Origin: SCN-70-22 sp046327755
Lineage (GTDB): Bacteria; Gemmatimonadota; Gemmatimonadetes; Gemmatimonadales; Gemmatimonadaceae
Length of the DNA stretch: 64,000 nucleotides
Reading direction: 5' to 3'
Assembly (NCBI GenBank): GCA_046327755.1
Contig: JAXLXW010000001.1
Coordinates: forward strand, 682,001-746,000
Shown here: in pieces, positions 8,954-17,825 of the stretch
How the letters are laid out: the number at the start of each line of letters is the position of its first letter
How positions within the stretch are numbered: position 1 is the first letter of the stretch
Made by a program: the position numbers and the translations under genes
The notes under the pieces: generated by a model
What the model saw: only the letters and a program-made list of their open reading frames with translations
Told to the model about the DNA's origin: nothing
The model's database searches: none

Positions 8954-9091
8954 GCGGCGAATATCGCCGATGCCCGTCGCAGGCGGGAGTGGACGCAGAC
9001 GCCTTCACGCCGCTCGGCGCACGCCGGTCCGCGCGCGAGCACGCCCCCGCTCCGGCGCGCAGGTGCGAGAGGGTCCCTACATTCCCCCCGC

Positions 9092-9337
9092 ATGCTGACC
9101 ATGCTGACGATCGACGGGATGCGATCGGTCCATTGCGCCCGCGCCGTGCACACGTCGCTGACCCGAGTCCCCGGCATCACGACGGCCACGGTGGTGGTCG
9201 GCCGGGCGACGCTGGAGCACGACGTCGCGCTCGACCTGGTGGCCCTGACTCGCGCCGTGGAGGACGTGGGATACGCGGTGCGCGACATCGCCACCGACCG
9301 CCGCCGCCTCACGCTTCACGACACGACTGAAGGGTGA
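9092..9337 (+). CDS. Small heavy-metal-associated (HMA) domain protein with one cysteine
   Basis: 81 residues, a single ferredoxin-like HMA fold similar to CopZ. The metal loop reads GMRSVHCARAV: the second cysteine of the usual GMxCxxC is kept, but the first is Ser. VPGITTATVVVGRATLEHD and ALTRAVEDVGYAV match the rest of the fold. With one Cys (and an adjacent His) it may bind metal differently or act as a dimer. The ATG at 9101 is an alternative start. TACATT ends 8 bases before the ATG at 9092. It is divergent from the dehydrogenase gene. Confidence 0.75.
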   Translation: MLTMLTIDGMRSVHCARAVHTSLTRVPGITTATVVVGRATLEHDVALDLVALTRAVEDVGYAVRDIATDRRRLTLHDTTEG

Positions 9338-9454
9338 ACGCGCGAGGCGACGACAGGCTCGGTGCGAAGCACCACGGGGCGACCGCCTAACGCGCCCGCC
9401 CCGCGGTTCCCTTCGCGGCACGCAGCGCCGCACTCCCGTCTCTCGTCCTCGGAG

Positions 9455-12040
9455 CTACATGGAGAACCAGTAACTCGCCTTCACGAGGAACGTGTTGTCC
9501 GGGTGCGCGCTGAACAGGTTCCGGTAGTCGCGGTTGAACTGGAACGAGCCCGCGTCGAGCCCGTCCTGCAGACGCCCCTGCGCCCAGACAAAGAAGAGCG
9601 TCGAGCCGGGACGATACTCCCACCGCAGCACGGTGTTGGAGCGGAACTGCTTGAAGTTGAAGCCGCCCGGATCCCCACCCTGCGTGTAGGGCTGGAAGCG
9701 ATCCGCGTACTCGCGCGCGCGCGGCGCGCGCACCTCGCGCCAGTTGGAGTATTCCCCCCCGGTGACGAACGGCTGCGCGTAGACCTGCAGCGACAGCGTG
9801 GGCGAGGCCGTCCAGTTGATGCGCGTGGTGAGGGCGACCGTCCGCTGGACGAGGCGCGCCACGGTGTAGTGCGTGGTGTCACTCCCGATGTCACCAAAGT
9901 TGTCGAGCCACTGACGGTCGTCGACGTTGCGATTGATGTTGGCGCCCACCGACGCCGAGAACGAACTCGACACGCGCCCTTCCACGCGCGGCGTGAGGCT
10001 GTAGCTGTACGACCGGCCGCCATCGGTGCGCCTGGCGAAGACGTTGAATCCGGCGAAGACGGGACGGCGCTGGTCGCCGGTGAAGCCCGCCCACCCCTGG
10101 ACCGAGTGATTCTCCCAGAGCGCGGGACCGCCGCGGAGACAGGCGACGCAGTTGCTCCCCAACTCGCCACCAATGCCACCGTACACGAACCACATGTTCC
10201 GCAGCTGGCCGTTCATGTTGATGTTGCCGCCGCGTCCGGTGTTGAGGCCGTCCGCGGTGAAGACGTTCCACTGGTTGAGGTTCACCTGCCACCGACGGTA
10301 CCACCACTTGGGTTGCTGGAAGACGAAGGCGAACCAGTTGCTCTGCCCCATGTTGTTGGCGTTCTGCATGAAGCCGACGTCGTTGATCTCGAGCCCCGCC
10401 CCCTTGTACCAGAGCCCCGTGTAAAAGCGCGTGAGCCCGCCGTTCTTCGAGAGCCCGATCCCCGACCCCGATCCGCCGAGCGACGTGCGCGTCGAATCAT
10501 AGGCGACGTCGTCGTCGGGGCGCTGGTAGAAGTGCACCGCCGATCGCTGCGTGCGCGCGATGGCCTGCTCGCTCCCGCGCACGAACGATCCGAACAGCTG
10601 TCCGGTGAGCTCGTACATCCCGTTCTTCCCAAAGCGATGCCGCGCGTCAACACCGGCCGTGTAGGCTTCGCGCCGGAGGTAGTCCTCGGTGTAGCCGTCG
10701 AGGCTGCGGTTGACGGCGGTGACGATGAGCCCGACGCCGCTCCGTCCGCCGCGCAGGTCCTGCTGGGCGCGGGCCACGAAGTAGTTGGTGCGCGGCTCGA
10801 CCGTCAGCGACTCGGCGACGCTCTCGCGCCCCGTGACCGCGTTCAGGATCCCTAACGACAGCCCGTTGGCGAGGCGCCCGGTGACCTTGGCGGCGCCGAG
10901 GATCGTCGAGTTGAGCGGGACGGCGTTCTGGTCCTCGCTCAGGAAGCCCGCCTGTGGGCTGCGCCCGATCCGCCGCGAGTAGAACGGCCCCGTGCACTGC
11001 CCATCATTGCAGTCGATGTCGTAGCGGAAGATCCCCGTCCCCTCGAGGAAGAAGGGGCGCCGCTCCTCGAAGAACTGCTCGAACGCACCGAGGTTGAGGA
11101 CCCCCGGATCCGCCTCGACCTGCCCGAAGTCAGGGTTGATGGTCGCGTCGAGGGTGAGGTTCGACGAGAGGCCGTACTTCACGTCCGCGCCTAACGCCAT
11201 ACGCTGCGAGCGACCGTAGCCCTCAGCGCGGAGCTTCGAGTCGTTGGCCTGCACCGTGTACGGCATCAACTCCAGGCGGCGCGGGCTGGAGATCCCCGTC
11301 AGCCCTCGCACCTCCCCCAGCTGCGAGGCGATCCCGAACTGCGAGCGCCGCCACAGCGGCCAGCTCGACCGCTCGTTGAGGCGCGCGATCTCGCGGTGGA
11401 TCCCGATGCCGAAGGTGTGCTCGTCCTTGCGCGGGTAGCGCAGTTGGCTGAGCGGAATGCGAAACTCCGCCGTCCACCCCAGCGAGTCGATCGCCGTCTT
11501 CACGTCCCACACGGCGTTCCAGGTGACGTCCTCGTTGGAGTCGTTGTAGAGATAGATGTCGCGCTGCACCCCGGCCGGGTTCACCATGAACTCGTAGCCC
11601 GTGCGCTTGTCGTGATACGAGTCGACGATCACGCGGATGTAGTCGGACTGCGTGCGTTCGTCGCGCCGCGACAACAGCGCCATGATGCTGTCCGGGTGTG
11701 CGTCAAACGCCCGCACGAAGACGTAGAGATTGCGGTCGTCATAGGCGACGCGCGCCTCGGTCTGCATCGTGGGCGTCCCGTCCTCGACCGGATCGAAGAC
11801 GCGGAATCCCTCGATGCGCTGCGCACGGCGCCACGCCTCATCGGAGTCCTTGCCGTCGATCGCGGGGGCGGTGCTCACGCGAAAGGCGCTCGTCGTCGTC
11901 GCCGTGGCCACGGGACCGGGGGGGACGTCGCGTCCGACAGTGGTCGTACGCGCCGCAAGCGTGGCATTGGGGAGCAGGCGCTGCGCGTGACCGGCTTGCG
12001 GCACGACGGCGAGCGCGAGTAGTAGGGGGGTGATGCGCAT
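9455..12040 (-). CDS. DUF5916 outer-membrane beta-barrel protein with N-terminal CBM9-like domain
   Basis: 861 residues. The signal peptide MRITPLLLALAVVPQAGHAQ is followed by a carbohydrate-binding-like domain (APAIDGKDSDEAWRRA, then YDDRNLYVFVRAFD) and, from about residue 230, a DUF5916 barrel region (FGIGIHREIARLNERSSWPLW, NPDFGQVEADPGVLNLGAFE, ERRPFFLEGTGIF). The end ASYWFSM has the aromatic character of outer-membrane barrel proteins. Its function is unknown; the fold suggests uptake or surface binding of polymers. The start at 12040 is set by the signal peptide. No TonB box is apparent. Confidence 0.85.
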   Translation of the reverse strand: MRITPLLLALAVVPQAGHAQRLLPNATLAARTTTVGRDVPPGPVATATTTSAFRVSTAPAIDGKDSDEAWRRAQRIEGFRVFDPVEDGTPTMQTEARVAYDDRNLYVFVRAFDAHPDSIMALLSRRDERTQSDYIRVIVDSYHDKRTGYEFMVNPAGVQRDIYLYNDSNEDVTWNAVWDVKTAIDSLGWTAEFRIPLSQLRYPRKDEHTFGIGIHREIARLNERSSWPLWRRSQFGIASQLGEVRGLTGISSPRRLELMPYTVQANDSKLRAEGYGRSQRMALGADVKYGLSSNLTLDATINPDFGQVEADPGVLNLGAFEQFFEERRPFFLEGTGIFRYDIDCNDGQCTGPFYSRRIGRSPQAGFLSEDQNAVPLNSTILGAAKVTGRLANGLSLGILNAVTGRESVAESLTVEPRTNYFVARAQQDLRGGRSGVGLIVTAVNRSLDGYTEDYLRREAYTAGVDARHRFGKNGMYELTGQLFGSFVRGSEQAIARTQRSAVHFYQRPDDDVAYDSTRTSLGGSGSGIGLSKNGGLTRFYTGLWYKGAGLEINDVGFMQNANNMGQSNWFAFVFQQPKWWYRRWQVNLNQWNVFTADGLNTGRGGNINMNGQLRNMWFVYGGIGGELGSNCVACLRGGPALWENHSVQGWAGFTGDQRRPVFAGFNVFARRTDGGRSYSYSLTPRVEGRVSSSFSASVGANINRNVDDRQWLDNFGDIGSDTTHYTVARLVQRTVALTTRINWTASPTLSLQVYAQPFVTGGEYSNWREVRAPRAREYADRFQPYTQGGDPGGFNFKQFRSNTVLRWEYRPGSTLFFVWAQGRLQDGLDAGSFQFNRDYRNLFSAHPDNTFLVKASYWFSM

Positions 12041-12360
12041 TCGGATGGCCTCGGGACGCTGGCCGTCGAGGGGGCGGCGTGCTGGGAACGGCGGTTGGAC
12101 AGCGCGATCCGCACCGAGGGTGTGCCGCGAGGACGAGACGAACGCACGTGCGACGAAGCGTGCGCGCACGAGATGAGTCGTTCGCACTTCCCGTGCAGTG
12201 CGCGCGCGCGGCGTCCATGCACCGAGCGCGACACGAACGTCGTCGCGCGCTTGTTCGCCCTAGACGACGCCCGTAACTTGCGCCCGCCGCACCGGCCGGC
12301 TTTGCCCTTCTGCCTCGCCCGCCCGCGCGTGCGCCTGTCCCTTTCGAACGGACGGCGGCC
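12041..12360. other. 320-bp divergent intergenic region
   Basis: This lies between the divergent DUF5916 (minus) and mgtE (plus) starts, so it must carry both promoters. I see no strong -35/-10 pair and no structure resembling a known magnesium-sensing riboswitch. Frames here are Arg-rich shadows. Confidence 0.4.
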
Positions 12361-13740
12361 ATGACGCCCTCACAACGCAACCAGGACTTCGAGCTCGCAC
12401 AGCTCCTGGCCCCGGACATCCTCGTGATGCTCGAGGAGTCGCCGGGTGACGTGGCCGCGGAGACCGAGGAGCTCCATCCGAAGGACCTCGCCGATGTGGC
12501 GGAGGCGATGCCGCGCGACCGCGTCGCCGAGTTCCTGCGCGCGCTCCCGGCCGCGCGCGCCGCCGACGTGCTCGAGTACCTGGACGAGGAGCTGCGCTAC
12601 GAGCTGCTCGAGGCGATGAGCACGGAGCAGGCGGTCGCCCTCGTCTCGGAGATGACGCCGGACGATCGCGCCGACATCCTCGAAGAACTCGAGGAAGAGA
12701 CCGCGGACGAGATCCTCCAGGACCTCCCCGAAGCGGAGCGCCAGGAGACCGAGCGCCTGCTCCAGTACGAGAACGACTCCGCCGGCGGCCTGATGACGAC
12801 GGAGTTCGTCGCCGTCAGCCAGGACCTCACGTCGGAGGAGGCGCTCGGCATCGTGCGCACCGCGGCGCGCTCGGGGCGCAAGGAGGCGATGCACGCCATC
12901 TATGTCACCGACGAACGCGGGGCGATCGTCGGGGTGATGTCGCTGCGCGAGCTCGTGGCCGCCGCCGAGGGGAGCAAGGTCGCCGACCTCGCGTGGACCG
13001 AGGTGGTGAAGGTCCCGGCCACCGCGGATCGTGCAGAGGTCGCTCGCATCACCTCCGAGTACGACCTCGTCGCCGTTCCGGTGGTCGACGCCTTCGATCG
13101 CATCATCGGCGTCATCACGGTCGACGACGTCATCGACGCCATCGTCGAGGAACAGACCGAGGACGTGCAGAAGCTCGGCGCGGTCCAGCCGCTCGAGGAG
13201 CCGTACTTCACGGCAGGCTTCTGGAGCCTGGCGCGGAAGCGCGTCGGGTGGCTCGTCTTCCTCTTCGTCGGTGAGATGTTCACCGGGACCGCCATGCGCG
13301 CCTACGAGGACACGCTCGCCTCGGCGATCGCGCTCACCCTCTTCATCCCGCTCATCATCAGTTCGGGAGGAAACTCGGGCTCGCAGTCGGCGACCCTCAT
13401 CACGCGCGCACTGGCGGTGGGAGATGTGGAGATCGGCGACGCCGTGCGCGTGATGATGCGCGAGCTTGGGCAAGGGCTCGTCCTTGGCGGATGCCTCGGG
13501 GCGATTGGCTTCGTGCGCGCGCTGATGTGGGGGAACGGGAACAACATCGCGCTCGCCGTCTCGCTGTCGCTGGTGCTGTGCGTCCTCGTGGGGACGGTCG
13601 TGGGTGCGATGCTTCCGCTCGTCTTCAAGCGGCTCGGCTTCGACCCCGCGATCGCCTCGTCGCCGTTTGTCGCATCACTGGTCGACGTCACCGGGCTCGT
13701 GATCTACTTCAATGTGGCGCGCCACGTCCTGGCCATGTGA
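12361..13740 (+). CDS. mgtE: Magnesium transporter MgtE
   Basis: A 459-residue inner-membrane Mg2+ channel/transporter. Domain order is complete: acidic MgtE N domain (about residues 20-130, HPKDLADVAEAMP, DDRADILEELEEE), a CBS pair (about 140-255, SAGGLMTTEFVAV, VPVVDAFDRIIGVITVDD), a plug helix, and five membrane helices from about 285. The signature PLIISSGGNSGSQSATL is intact in the pore region. The cytosolic N and CBS domains sense Mg2+ and close the pore. The stop TGA overlaps the ATG of the following EamA transporter (TGATG), suggesting translational coupling. Confidence 0.96.
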   Translation: MTPSQRNQDFELAQLLAPDILVMLEESPGDVAAETEELHPKDLADVAEAMPRDRVAEFLRALPAARAADVLEYLDEELRYELLEAMSTEQAVALVSEMTPDDRADILEELEEETADEILQDLPEAERQETERLLQYENDSAGGLMTTEFVAVSQDLTSEEALGIVRTAARSGRKEAMHAIYVTDERGAIVGVMSLRELVAAAEGSKVADLAWTEVVKVPATADRAEVARITSEYDLVAVPVVDAFDRIIGVITVDDVIDAIVEEQTEDVQKLGAVQPLEEPYFTAGFWSLARKRVGWLVFLFVGEMFTGTAMRAYEDTLASAIALTLFIPLIISSGGNSGSQSATLITRALAVGDVEIGDAVRVMMRELGQGLVLGGCLGAIGFVRALMWGNGNNIALAVSLSLVLCVLVGTVVGAMLPLVFKRLGFDPAIASSPFVASLVDVTGLVIYFNVARHVLAM

Positions 13741-14654
13741 TGGCTGACGGTGCCGCGAGCGCGCCGCCCCCGTCGCTCCCGGCCGGGCGGGCAACACTCG
13801 CCGTCGTTGCGGCCGCATTCGGATTCTCCAGCATCTCGATTGCGACGGTGATCGGGACGCGTGACGGCACCCCGCTCGCCACCGTGGTCATGGGGCGCTT
13901 CTTCGTGGCGGCGCTCCTGCTCTTCCCGCTCGCCGGCGGATGGCGTGGTCTCGCGCTCCCGCGCGCACACCGGCAGCGACTCGTCGTCCAGGGCGGGGCC
14001 GGACAGGCGGCGGTGAACCTGCTCAACCTGTCGGCGCTGGCCTACATGCCGGCAGCAACCGTGGTCTTCCTGTTCTACACCTATCCGGCATGGGTGACGG
14101 TCATCTCGGCGATTCGCGGGACCGACCGGGTGGGGCCGCGTCGCCTCGTGGCGCTTGCCCTTTCGCTGGCGGGAATCGTGGTCATCATCGGGGCGCCGGG
14201 CGCGGACGCGATCTCCCCCGTGGGCGCGGCGCTGTCACTCTCGGGGGCGTTCGTCTACGGGCTCTATTTCCCCCTGCTCCGCCAGTTGCAACAGGGGACG
14301 ACGGCGACCGTGGCCACGTTCTACATCGCCATCGGCACCTGCCTGTCGCTCCTCGCCTACGCCGCCGCGCGCGGCCAGCTGGCCTGGACCCCGACGGCGA
14401 GCTCGGTGGGCGCAATCGCGTGGCTCGCCGTCGTTCCCACCGTCTTCGCCTTCCAACTCATCCTGCGCGGACTGGAATCGCTCGGGGCCGTTCGCACGGC
14501 CATCATCTCGACGGCCGAACCGTTCTGCGCCGCGGTCCTGGGCGCGGTGGTGCTCGACCAGCCGGTGACGCTTCCATCGCTCGCCGGCGGCGCCCTGATC
14601 GCGCTTGCCGTGCTGATCCTGCAACGCCCCGAGCGTCCCCGGGCGAACGCCTAA
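13740..14654 (+). CDS. EamA/DMT-family transporter
   Basis: A 304-residue inner-membrane protein with about ten hydrophobic segments in two EamA repeats (residues about 20-140 and 160-300). LLNLSALAYMPAATVVFLFYTYPAW and STAEPFCAAVLGAVVLDQ are typical of drug/metabolite transporters. The substrate is unknown. The start is the ATG in the TGATG junction with mgtE. The stop TAA lies in a GCCTAACG word that also gives the TAG stop of the convergent SURF1-like gene, so the two genes overlap by four bases. Confidence 0.88.
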   Translation: MADGAASAPPPSLPAGRATLAVVAAAFGFSSISIATVIGTRDGTPLATVVMGRFFVAALLLFPLAGGWRGLALPRAHRQRLVVQGGAGQAAVNLLNLSALAYMPAATVVFLFYTYPAWVTVISAIRGTDRVGPRRLVALALSLAGIVVIIGAPGADAISPVGAALSLSGAFVYGLYFPLLRQLQQGTTATVATFYIAIGTCLSLLAYAAARGQLAWTPTASSVGAIAWLAVVPTVFAFQLILRGLESLGAVRTAIISTAEPFCAAVLGAVVLDQPVTLPSLAGGALIALAVLILQRPERPRANA

Positions 14655-15364
14655 CGGGCGCTCCCTGGCCCCGAGCCGCGGCGAGCCACGACGGTGGCGC
14701 CAACCACGGCGATGAGGGCGAAGGCAAACCATTGGATCGCGTAGCTGCGGTGCGACCCCTCGTCCATGGCGGGCGGTTCCACTCGCACGAGGTGCGTGAG
14801 CGAATCGCGCTGGTCGCGCCCGAGGCGCTGCACCACCAGGAAGGGGGCCACGCGCTCGCCAAGGCGCTGCTCGATCGAGTCCCGCACGAGGTGCCGGACG
14901 CCGCGCGGCTGCGACGCCGTGGCGACCATGCCGCCAGCTGGGACGTATTCCTCGAGGAAGCCATCGACGGTCGCGCTGTCCCCCTCGTGCCACTTGGCGA
15001 GGTCGATGCTCATCCCGTCGGCCGCATACGCCCAGCCGCGGTTGACGAGGACAGTCGGCATCCCGCCCACGGCGAGCGGCGTGAGGACGTACACGCCCGG
15101 CGCGCCGTTGCGCCCGCGCGAGGTCAGGACGAGCTCACGCGCGTAGTCGTAGCGCCCCGTCAGCTGCACCCGGCGGTACCGCGCGTTGGCCGAGTCACCC
15201 GTGACCTCGTTCCACGGCGCCGACGGAGCCTCGAGCCGCGCCGCGATCATCGCGTTGCGCGCACGACGCTCGCCCAGCCGGGAGAGCTGCCAGATGCCGA
15301 GTCGCACACACCCCGCCGCCACCACGAGGGCGAAGATCACGAAAGCGAGCGTACGACGAGGCAT
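14651..15364 (-). CDS. SURF1-like cytochrome oxidase assembly protein
   Basis: 237 residues with N-terminal (FVIFALVVAAGCVRLGIWQ) and C-terminal (AIQWFAFALIAVVGATVVA) membrane helices bracketing a periplasmic domain, the SURF1 topology. Signature pieces are RLGIWQLSRLGERRARN, YRRVQLTGRYD, VLVNRGWAYA and SYAIQWFAFAL. SURF1 proteins help insert heme into cytochrome c oxidase subunit I. No oxidase genes are adjacent. The start at 15364 is chosen because the helix follows directly. Confidence 0.85.
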   Translation of the reverse strand: MPRRTLAFVIFALVVAAGCVRLGIWQLSRLGERRARNAMIAARLEAPSAPWNEVTGDSANARYRRVQLTGRYDYARELVLTSRGRNGAPGVYVLTPLAVGGMPTVLVNRGWAYAADGMSIDLAKWHEGDSATVDGFLEEYVPAGGMVATASQPRGVRHLVRDSIEQRLGERVAPFLVVQRLGRDQRDSLTHLVRVEPPAMDEGSHRSYAIQWFAFALIAVVGATVVARRGSGPGSAR

Positions 15365-15478
15365 GTGGGAGCGCGAGGAGGTCGCACCGTGGTTCGGCGC
15401 TGACAGGGGAGCGCCCACGGCATCCTGGACGCGATGCGCGAAGTATAGCCATCGCGCGTCGACCGCCGGAGCGGCGCG

Positions 15479-16288
15479 CTAGAAGAGGCTCATCTGCTCG
15501 CCCAGGTCCTCGGGCGCGACCGAAGGCTGTCCCAGCAATCGCTGCAGCTCGCGCAACGATGCCGGACTATGACCCGCGAAGTGGTTGTTCACGTAGCCAT
15601 ACACCGTGCGCACTCGCTTGGCGAGCGCGGGCAACACCTGCGACCACGACGACAACTCGCGTGACCGATCGACCTGGATCCGCGAGTAGTCGACGATGTC
15701 GCGGTTCGGTCCCATCCAGCGTACATACGCCACGTTGCCGGTGGGGCGCTCCGCCAGCGCGAGCATCGTCTTCCGCGGAATCCAGCGCGCATCGGTCAGC
15801 GCGAGCGCCACCTTGTGCTCGGCGAGGAGGGCGATGATCCCGTCGTGGATCCAGCCGCGCTGCCTGAACTCGATGGCGAAGTCGAGATCCTGGGGGAGCG
15901 TCGGGAGGAACGATGCCAAGGCCGGCAACTCGGCCGGGGCGAAGTCGGGGCCGAGTTGGATCAGGATGGGACCGAGCTTCTCGCCAAGGAGGCGCGCCCG
16001 GTCGGCGAAGAGCGCGAGCTGATCCCCCGAATTCCGGAGCCGGTTCTCGTGCGTGATCTCCTGGGGAAGCTTGAGGGCGAATCGGAAGCCGCGTGGGACG
16101 CGCTCGCCCCACCCCTTCACCGTCTTCGCGGGCGGGATCGCGTAGAAGGTCGAATCGACTTCGACCGTGTCGAAGGCCCGCGCGTAGGTCGTGAGATAGT
16201 CGGCACTTCGGGTCCCTGAGGGATAGAAGGGGCCCACCCAGGCGTCATAGTTCCACCCCTGCGCGCCGACACGGATGTTCGCGTTCAT
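15479..16288 (-). CDS. DUF72 (YecE-like) protein
   Basis: 269 residues, TIM-barrel-like DUF72. Signature pieces are IRVGAQGWNYDAWVGPFYP, FDTVEVDSTFYAIPP, RFALKLPQEITHENRL, ILIQLGPDF, FAIEFRQRGW and VYGYVNNHFAGHSP. The function is unknown although the family is widespread. The start at 16288 matches the family N terminus; the upstream extension to 16324 is not conserved. It is divergent from the SPFH operon. Confidence 0.9.
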   Translation of the reverse strand: MNANIRVGAQGWNYDAWVGPFYPSGTRSADYLTTYARAFDTVEVDSTFYAIPPAKTVKGWGERVPRGFRFALKLPQEITHENRLRNSGDQLALFADRARLLGEKLGPILIQLGPDFAPAELPALASFLPTLPQDLDFAIEFRQRGWIHDGIIALLAEHKVALALTDARWIPRKTMLALAERPTGNVAYVRWMGPNRDIVDYSRIQVDRSRELSSWSQVLPALAKRVRTVYGYVNNHFAGHSPASLRELQRLLGQPSVAPEDLGEQMSLF

Positions 16289-16378
16289 GCTCGGCAATGC
16301 TCGGGATCGCGCAGTCGAAGTCAAGCGGGAGGCGGGGAGGGTCTCGCGAGGGGCGAACAGCGAGGAGCACGGAGAGGC

Positions 16379-16417
16379 TTGCGCTACCAGGTATCATAGT
16401 GATATCATCTCGATACC
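16379..16417 (+). promoter_or_regulatory. Promoter with overlapping operator for the SPFH operon
   Basis: TTGCGC (16379-16384), an 18-base spacer and TATCAT (16403-16408) make a plausible sigma-70 promoter. Overlapping it at 16390-16417 is a symmetric element: outer arms GGTATC and GATACC, 4-base spacers, and a central palindrome TGATATCA. The same element also reads as 11-bp-spaced TATCA repeats, one helical turn apart. It is conspicuously AT-rich. The operon encodes a ribbon-helix-helix protein two codon-lengths downstream, the natural candidate ligand. Confidence 0.6.
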
Positions 16418-16438
16418 ACTCTCTGGAGCCTTCGTTCC

Positions 16439-17308
16439 ATGCTACGTGAGATCAACAAGCCGGGGACCAGCGGCCTGCTCATGCTCTTTCTGGGCATCGT
16501 CCTCCTCGGGCTCGGTGTCTGGCGCGTGATCGCCGGCGCCGACGGCGGCGACCCCCTCACCGCGGTTTCCGGGGCCGTCCTCCTCCTCACCGCCATCCTG
16601 ATCCTGTCGGGGTTGTTCACGGTGCAGCCAAACGAGGGCAAGGTGCTGAACCTCTTTGGCAAGTACGTGGGGACGGTGCGCGAGTCGGGGCTCTTCTGGG
16701 CCAACCCGTTCTTCAGCAAGAAGGCGGTGTCGCTGCGCGTGCGGAACTTCGAGACGGCGAAGCTCAAGGTGAACGACAACCACTCCAACCCCATCGAGAT
16801 CGGCGCGGTGGTGGTGTGGAAGGTGGTCGACACCGCCGAAGCGGTCTTCGAGGTCGATGACTACCAGCACTTCGTGGTGATGCAGTCGGAGGCGGCGGTG
16901 CGCGCACTGGCGCAGTCGTATCCGTACGATGCCCACGGGCAGGGTGAGGTCGCGCTGAGCACGCACCCGGCCGAGGTCTCCACCGCGTTGCAGCAGGCGG
17001 TGTCCGAGCGGCTGCAGAAGGCGGGGGTCGAGGTGATCGAGGCGCGGTTGAGCCACCTGGCGTACGCCCCGGAGATCGCGAGCGCAATGCTGCGACGCCA
17101 GCAGGCGGCGGCGATCATCGCGGCGCGCTCCAAGATCGTGGAAGGCGCGGTGGGGATGGTGGAGAACGCCCTCGCCCTGATCGGCGACCGCGGGCTCGTC
17201 ACGCTGGACGAGGAGCGCAAGGCGTCGATGGTGAGCAACCTGCTGGTCGTGCTGTGCTCGGATCGCGACGCGCAGCCCGTCGTCAACACGGGGACGCTGT
17301 ACCAGTGA
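16439..17308 (+). CDS. SPFH/band-7 membrane protein
   Basis: 289 residues. Two N-terminal hydrophobic segments (GLLMLFLGIVLLGLGVW at about 12-28 and AVSGAVLLLTAILILSGLF) are followed by an SPFH domain: VQPNEGKVLNLFGKYVGTV, IEIGAVVVWKV, HFVVMQSEAAVRALAQSYPYD, then a helical tail ending at NTGTLYQ. SPFH proteins form membrane-microdomain scaffolds or oligomeric cages. TGGAG lies about 10 bases before the ATG. The genes that follow (RHH regulator and two small membrane proteins) form one transcription unit. Confidence 0.9.
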   Translation: MLREINKPGTSGLLMLFLGIVLLGLGVWRVIAGADGGDPLTAVSGAVLLLTAILILSGLFTVQPNEGKVLNLFGKYVGTVRESGLFWANPFFSKKAVSLRVRNFETAKLKVNDNHSNPIEIGAVVVWKVVDTAEAVFEVDDYQHFVVMQSEAAVRALAQSYPYDAHGQGEVALSTHPAEVSTALQQAVSERLQKAGVEVIEARLSHLAYAPEIASAMLRRQQAAAIIAARSKIVEGAVGMVENALALIGDRGLVTLDEERKASMVSNLLVVLCSDRDAQPVVNTGTLYQ

Positions 17309-17410
17309 GGACGATCCGGTGACGCGCGCTGCGCGCCGTGAGGGCGTCTTGCGGGATGGCGTCGAGGTCGCGCCATCCCGCAGACGTGGCCGCCTGCCCG
17401 TGAGGAGGCC

Positions 17411-17686
17411 ATGACGGTGCGCCGCTCGTTCCTGCTCCGGATCGATTCCGAGGTGCTCGACGCAGTGCAGCGCTGGGCAAACGACGACTTGCGCAGCCTC
17501 AACGGGCACATCGAGTTCCTGTTGCGCGCGGCGCTGAAGGACGCCGGGCGAGTCCCGCGCGCCGCGAGTGCGGGCATGCGGGCGACCGACCTCAGCGACC
17601 CGGCGGAAGCGAGCCGGTCACCGGGCGCCGACGCCGGGCTCCCCGCGAGCGAAACCGTGGCGGACGACCAGGAGCACGGGTCATGA
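17411..17686 (+). CDS. Ribbon-helix-helix (Arc-like) DNA-binding protein
   Basis: 91 residues. Residues 4-45 (RRSFLLRIDSEVLDAVQRW, then DDLRSLNGHIEFLLRAALK) form an Arc/MetJ-type RHH domain; the rest is a low-complexity acidic tail. RHH proteins of this type commonly follow SPFH genes. It probably autoregulates the operon through the element at 16390-16417 (inference). The stop overlaps the next start as ATGA. Confidence 0.85.
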   Translation: MTVRRSFLLRIDSEVLDAVQRWANDDLRSLNGHIEFLLRAALKDAGRVPRAASAGMRATDLSDPAEASRSPGADAGLPASETVADDQEHGS

Positions 17687-17796
17687 TGCTGGTCCATTGG
17701 CTGCGCGGCAGGGGATCCCCCCCGATCCTCGCCGCGACGTTCATCGGCGGCGCGATGGTGCTCCTGGTGAGCGTGATGTACTTCGTGTTGCGTTAG
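17683..17796 (+). CDS. Small single-pass membrane protein (37 aa)
   Basis: Starts at the ATG in an ATGA overlap with the RHH gene and ends at a TAG inside a CGTTAGGC word. The peptide reads MMLVHWLRGRGSPP followed by one hydrophobic helix (ILAATFIGGAMVLLVSVMYF) and VLR. The position, overlap and clean helix support a real gene despite its size. The function is unknown; a partner role for the SPFH protein is possible. Confidence 0.6.
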   Translation: MMLVHWLRGRGSPPILAATFIGGAMVLLVSVMYFVLR

Positions 17797-17825
17797 GCAC
17801 GCCCACCCGACTGGAGTCACGACCG

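Noticed and set aside
9362..10855. A 497-codon open frame on the plus strand within the DUF5916 gene
   Set aside because: Antisense to conserved coding sequence with no ribosome site or family signal.
12041..12360. Magnesium-sensing riboswitch before mgtE
   Set aside because: I found no conserved M-box or similar elements; the leader is short and GC-rich.
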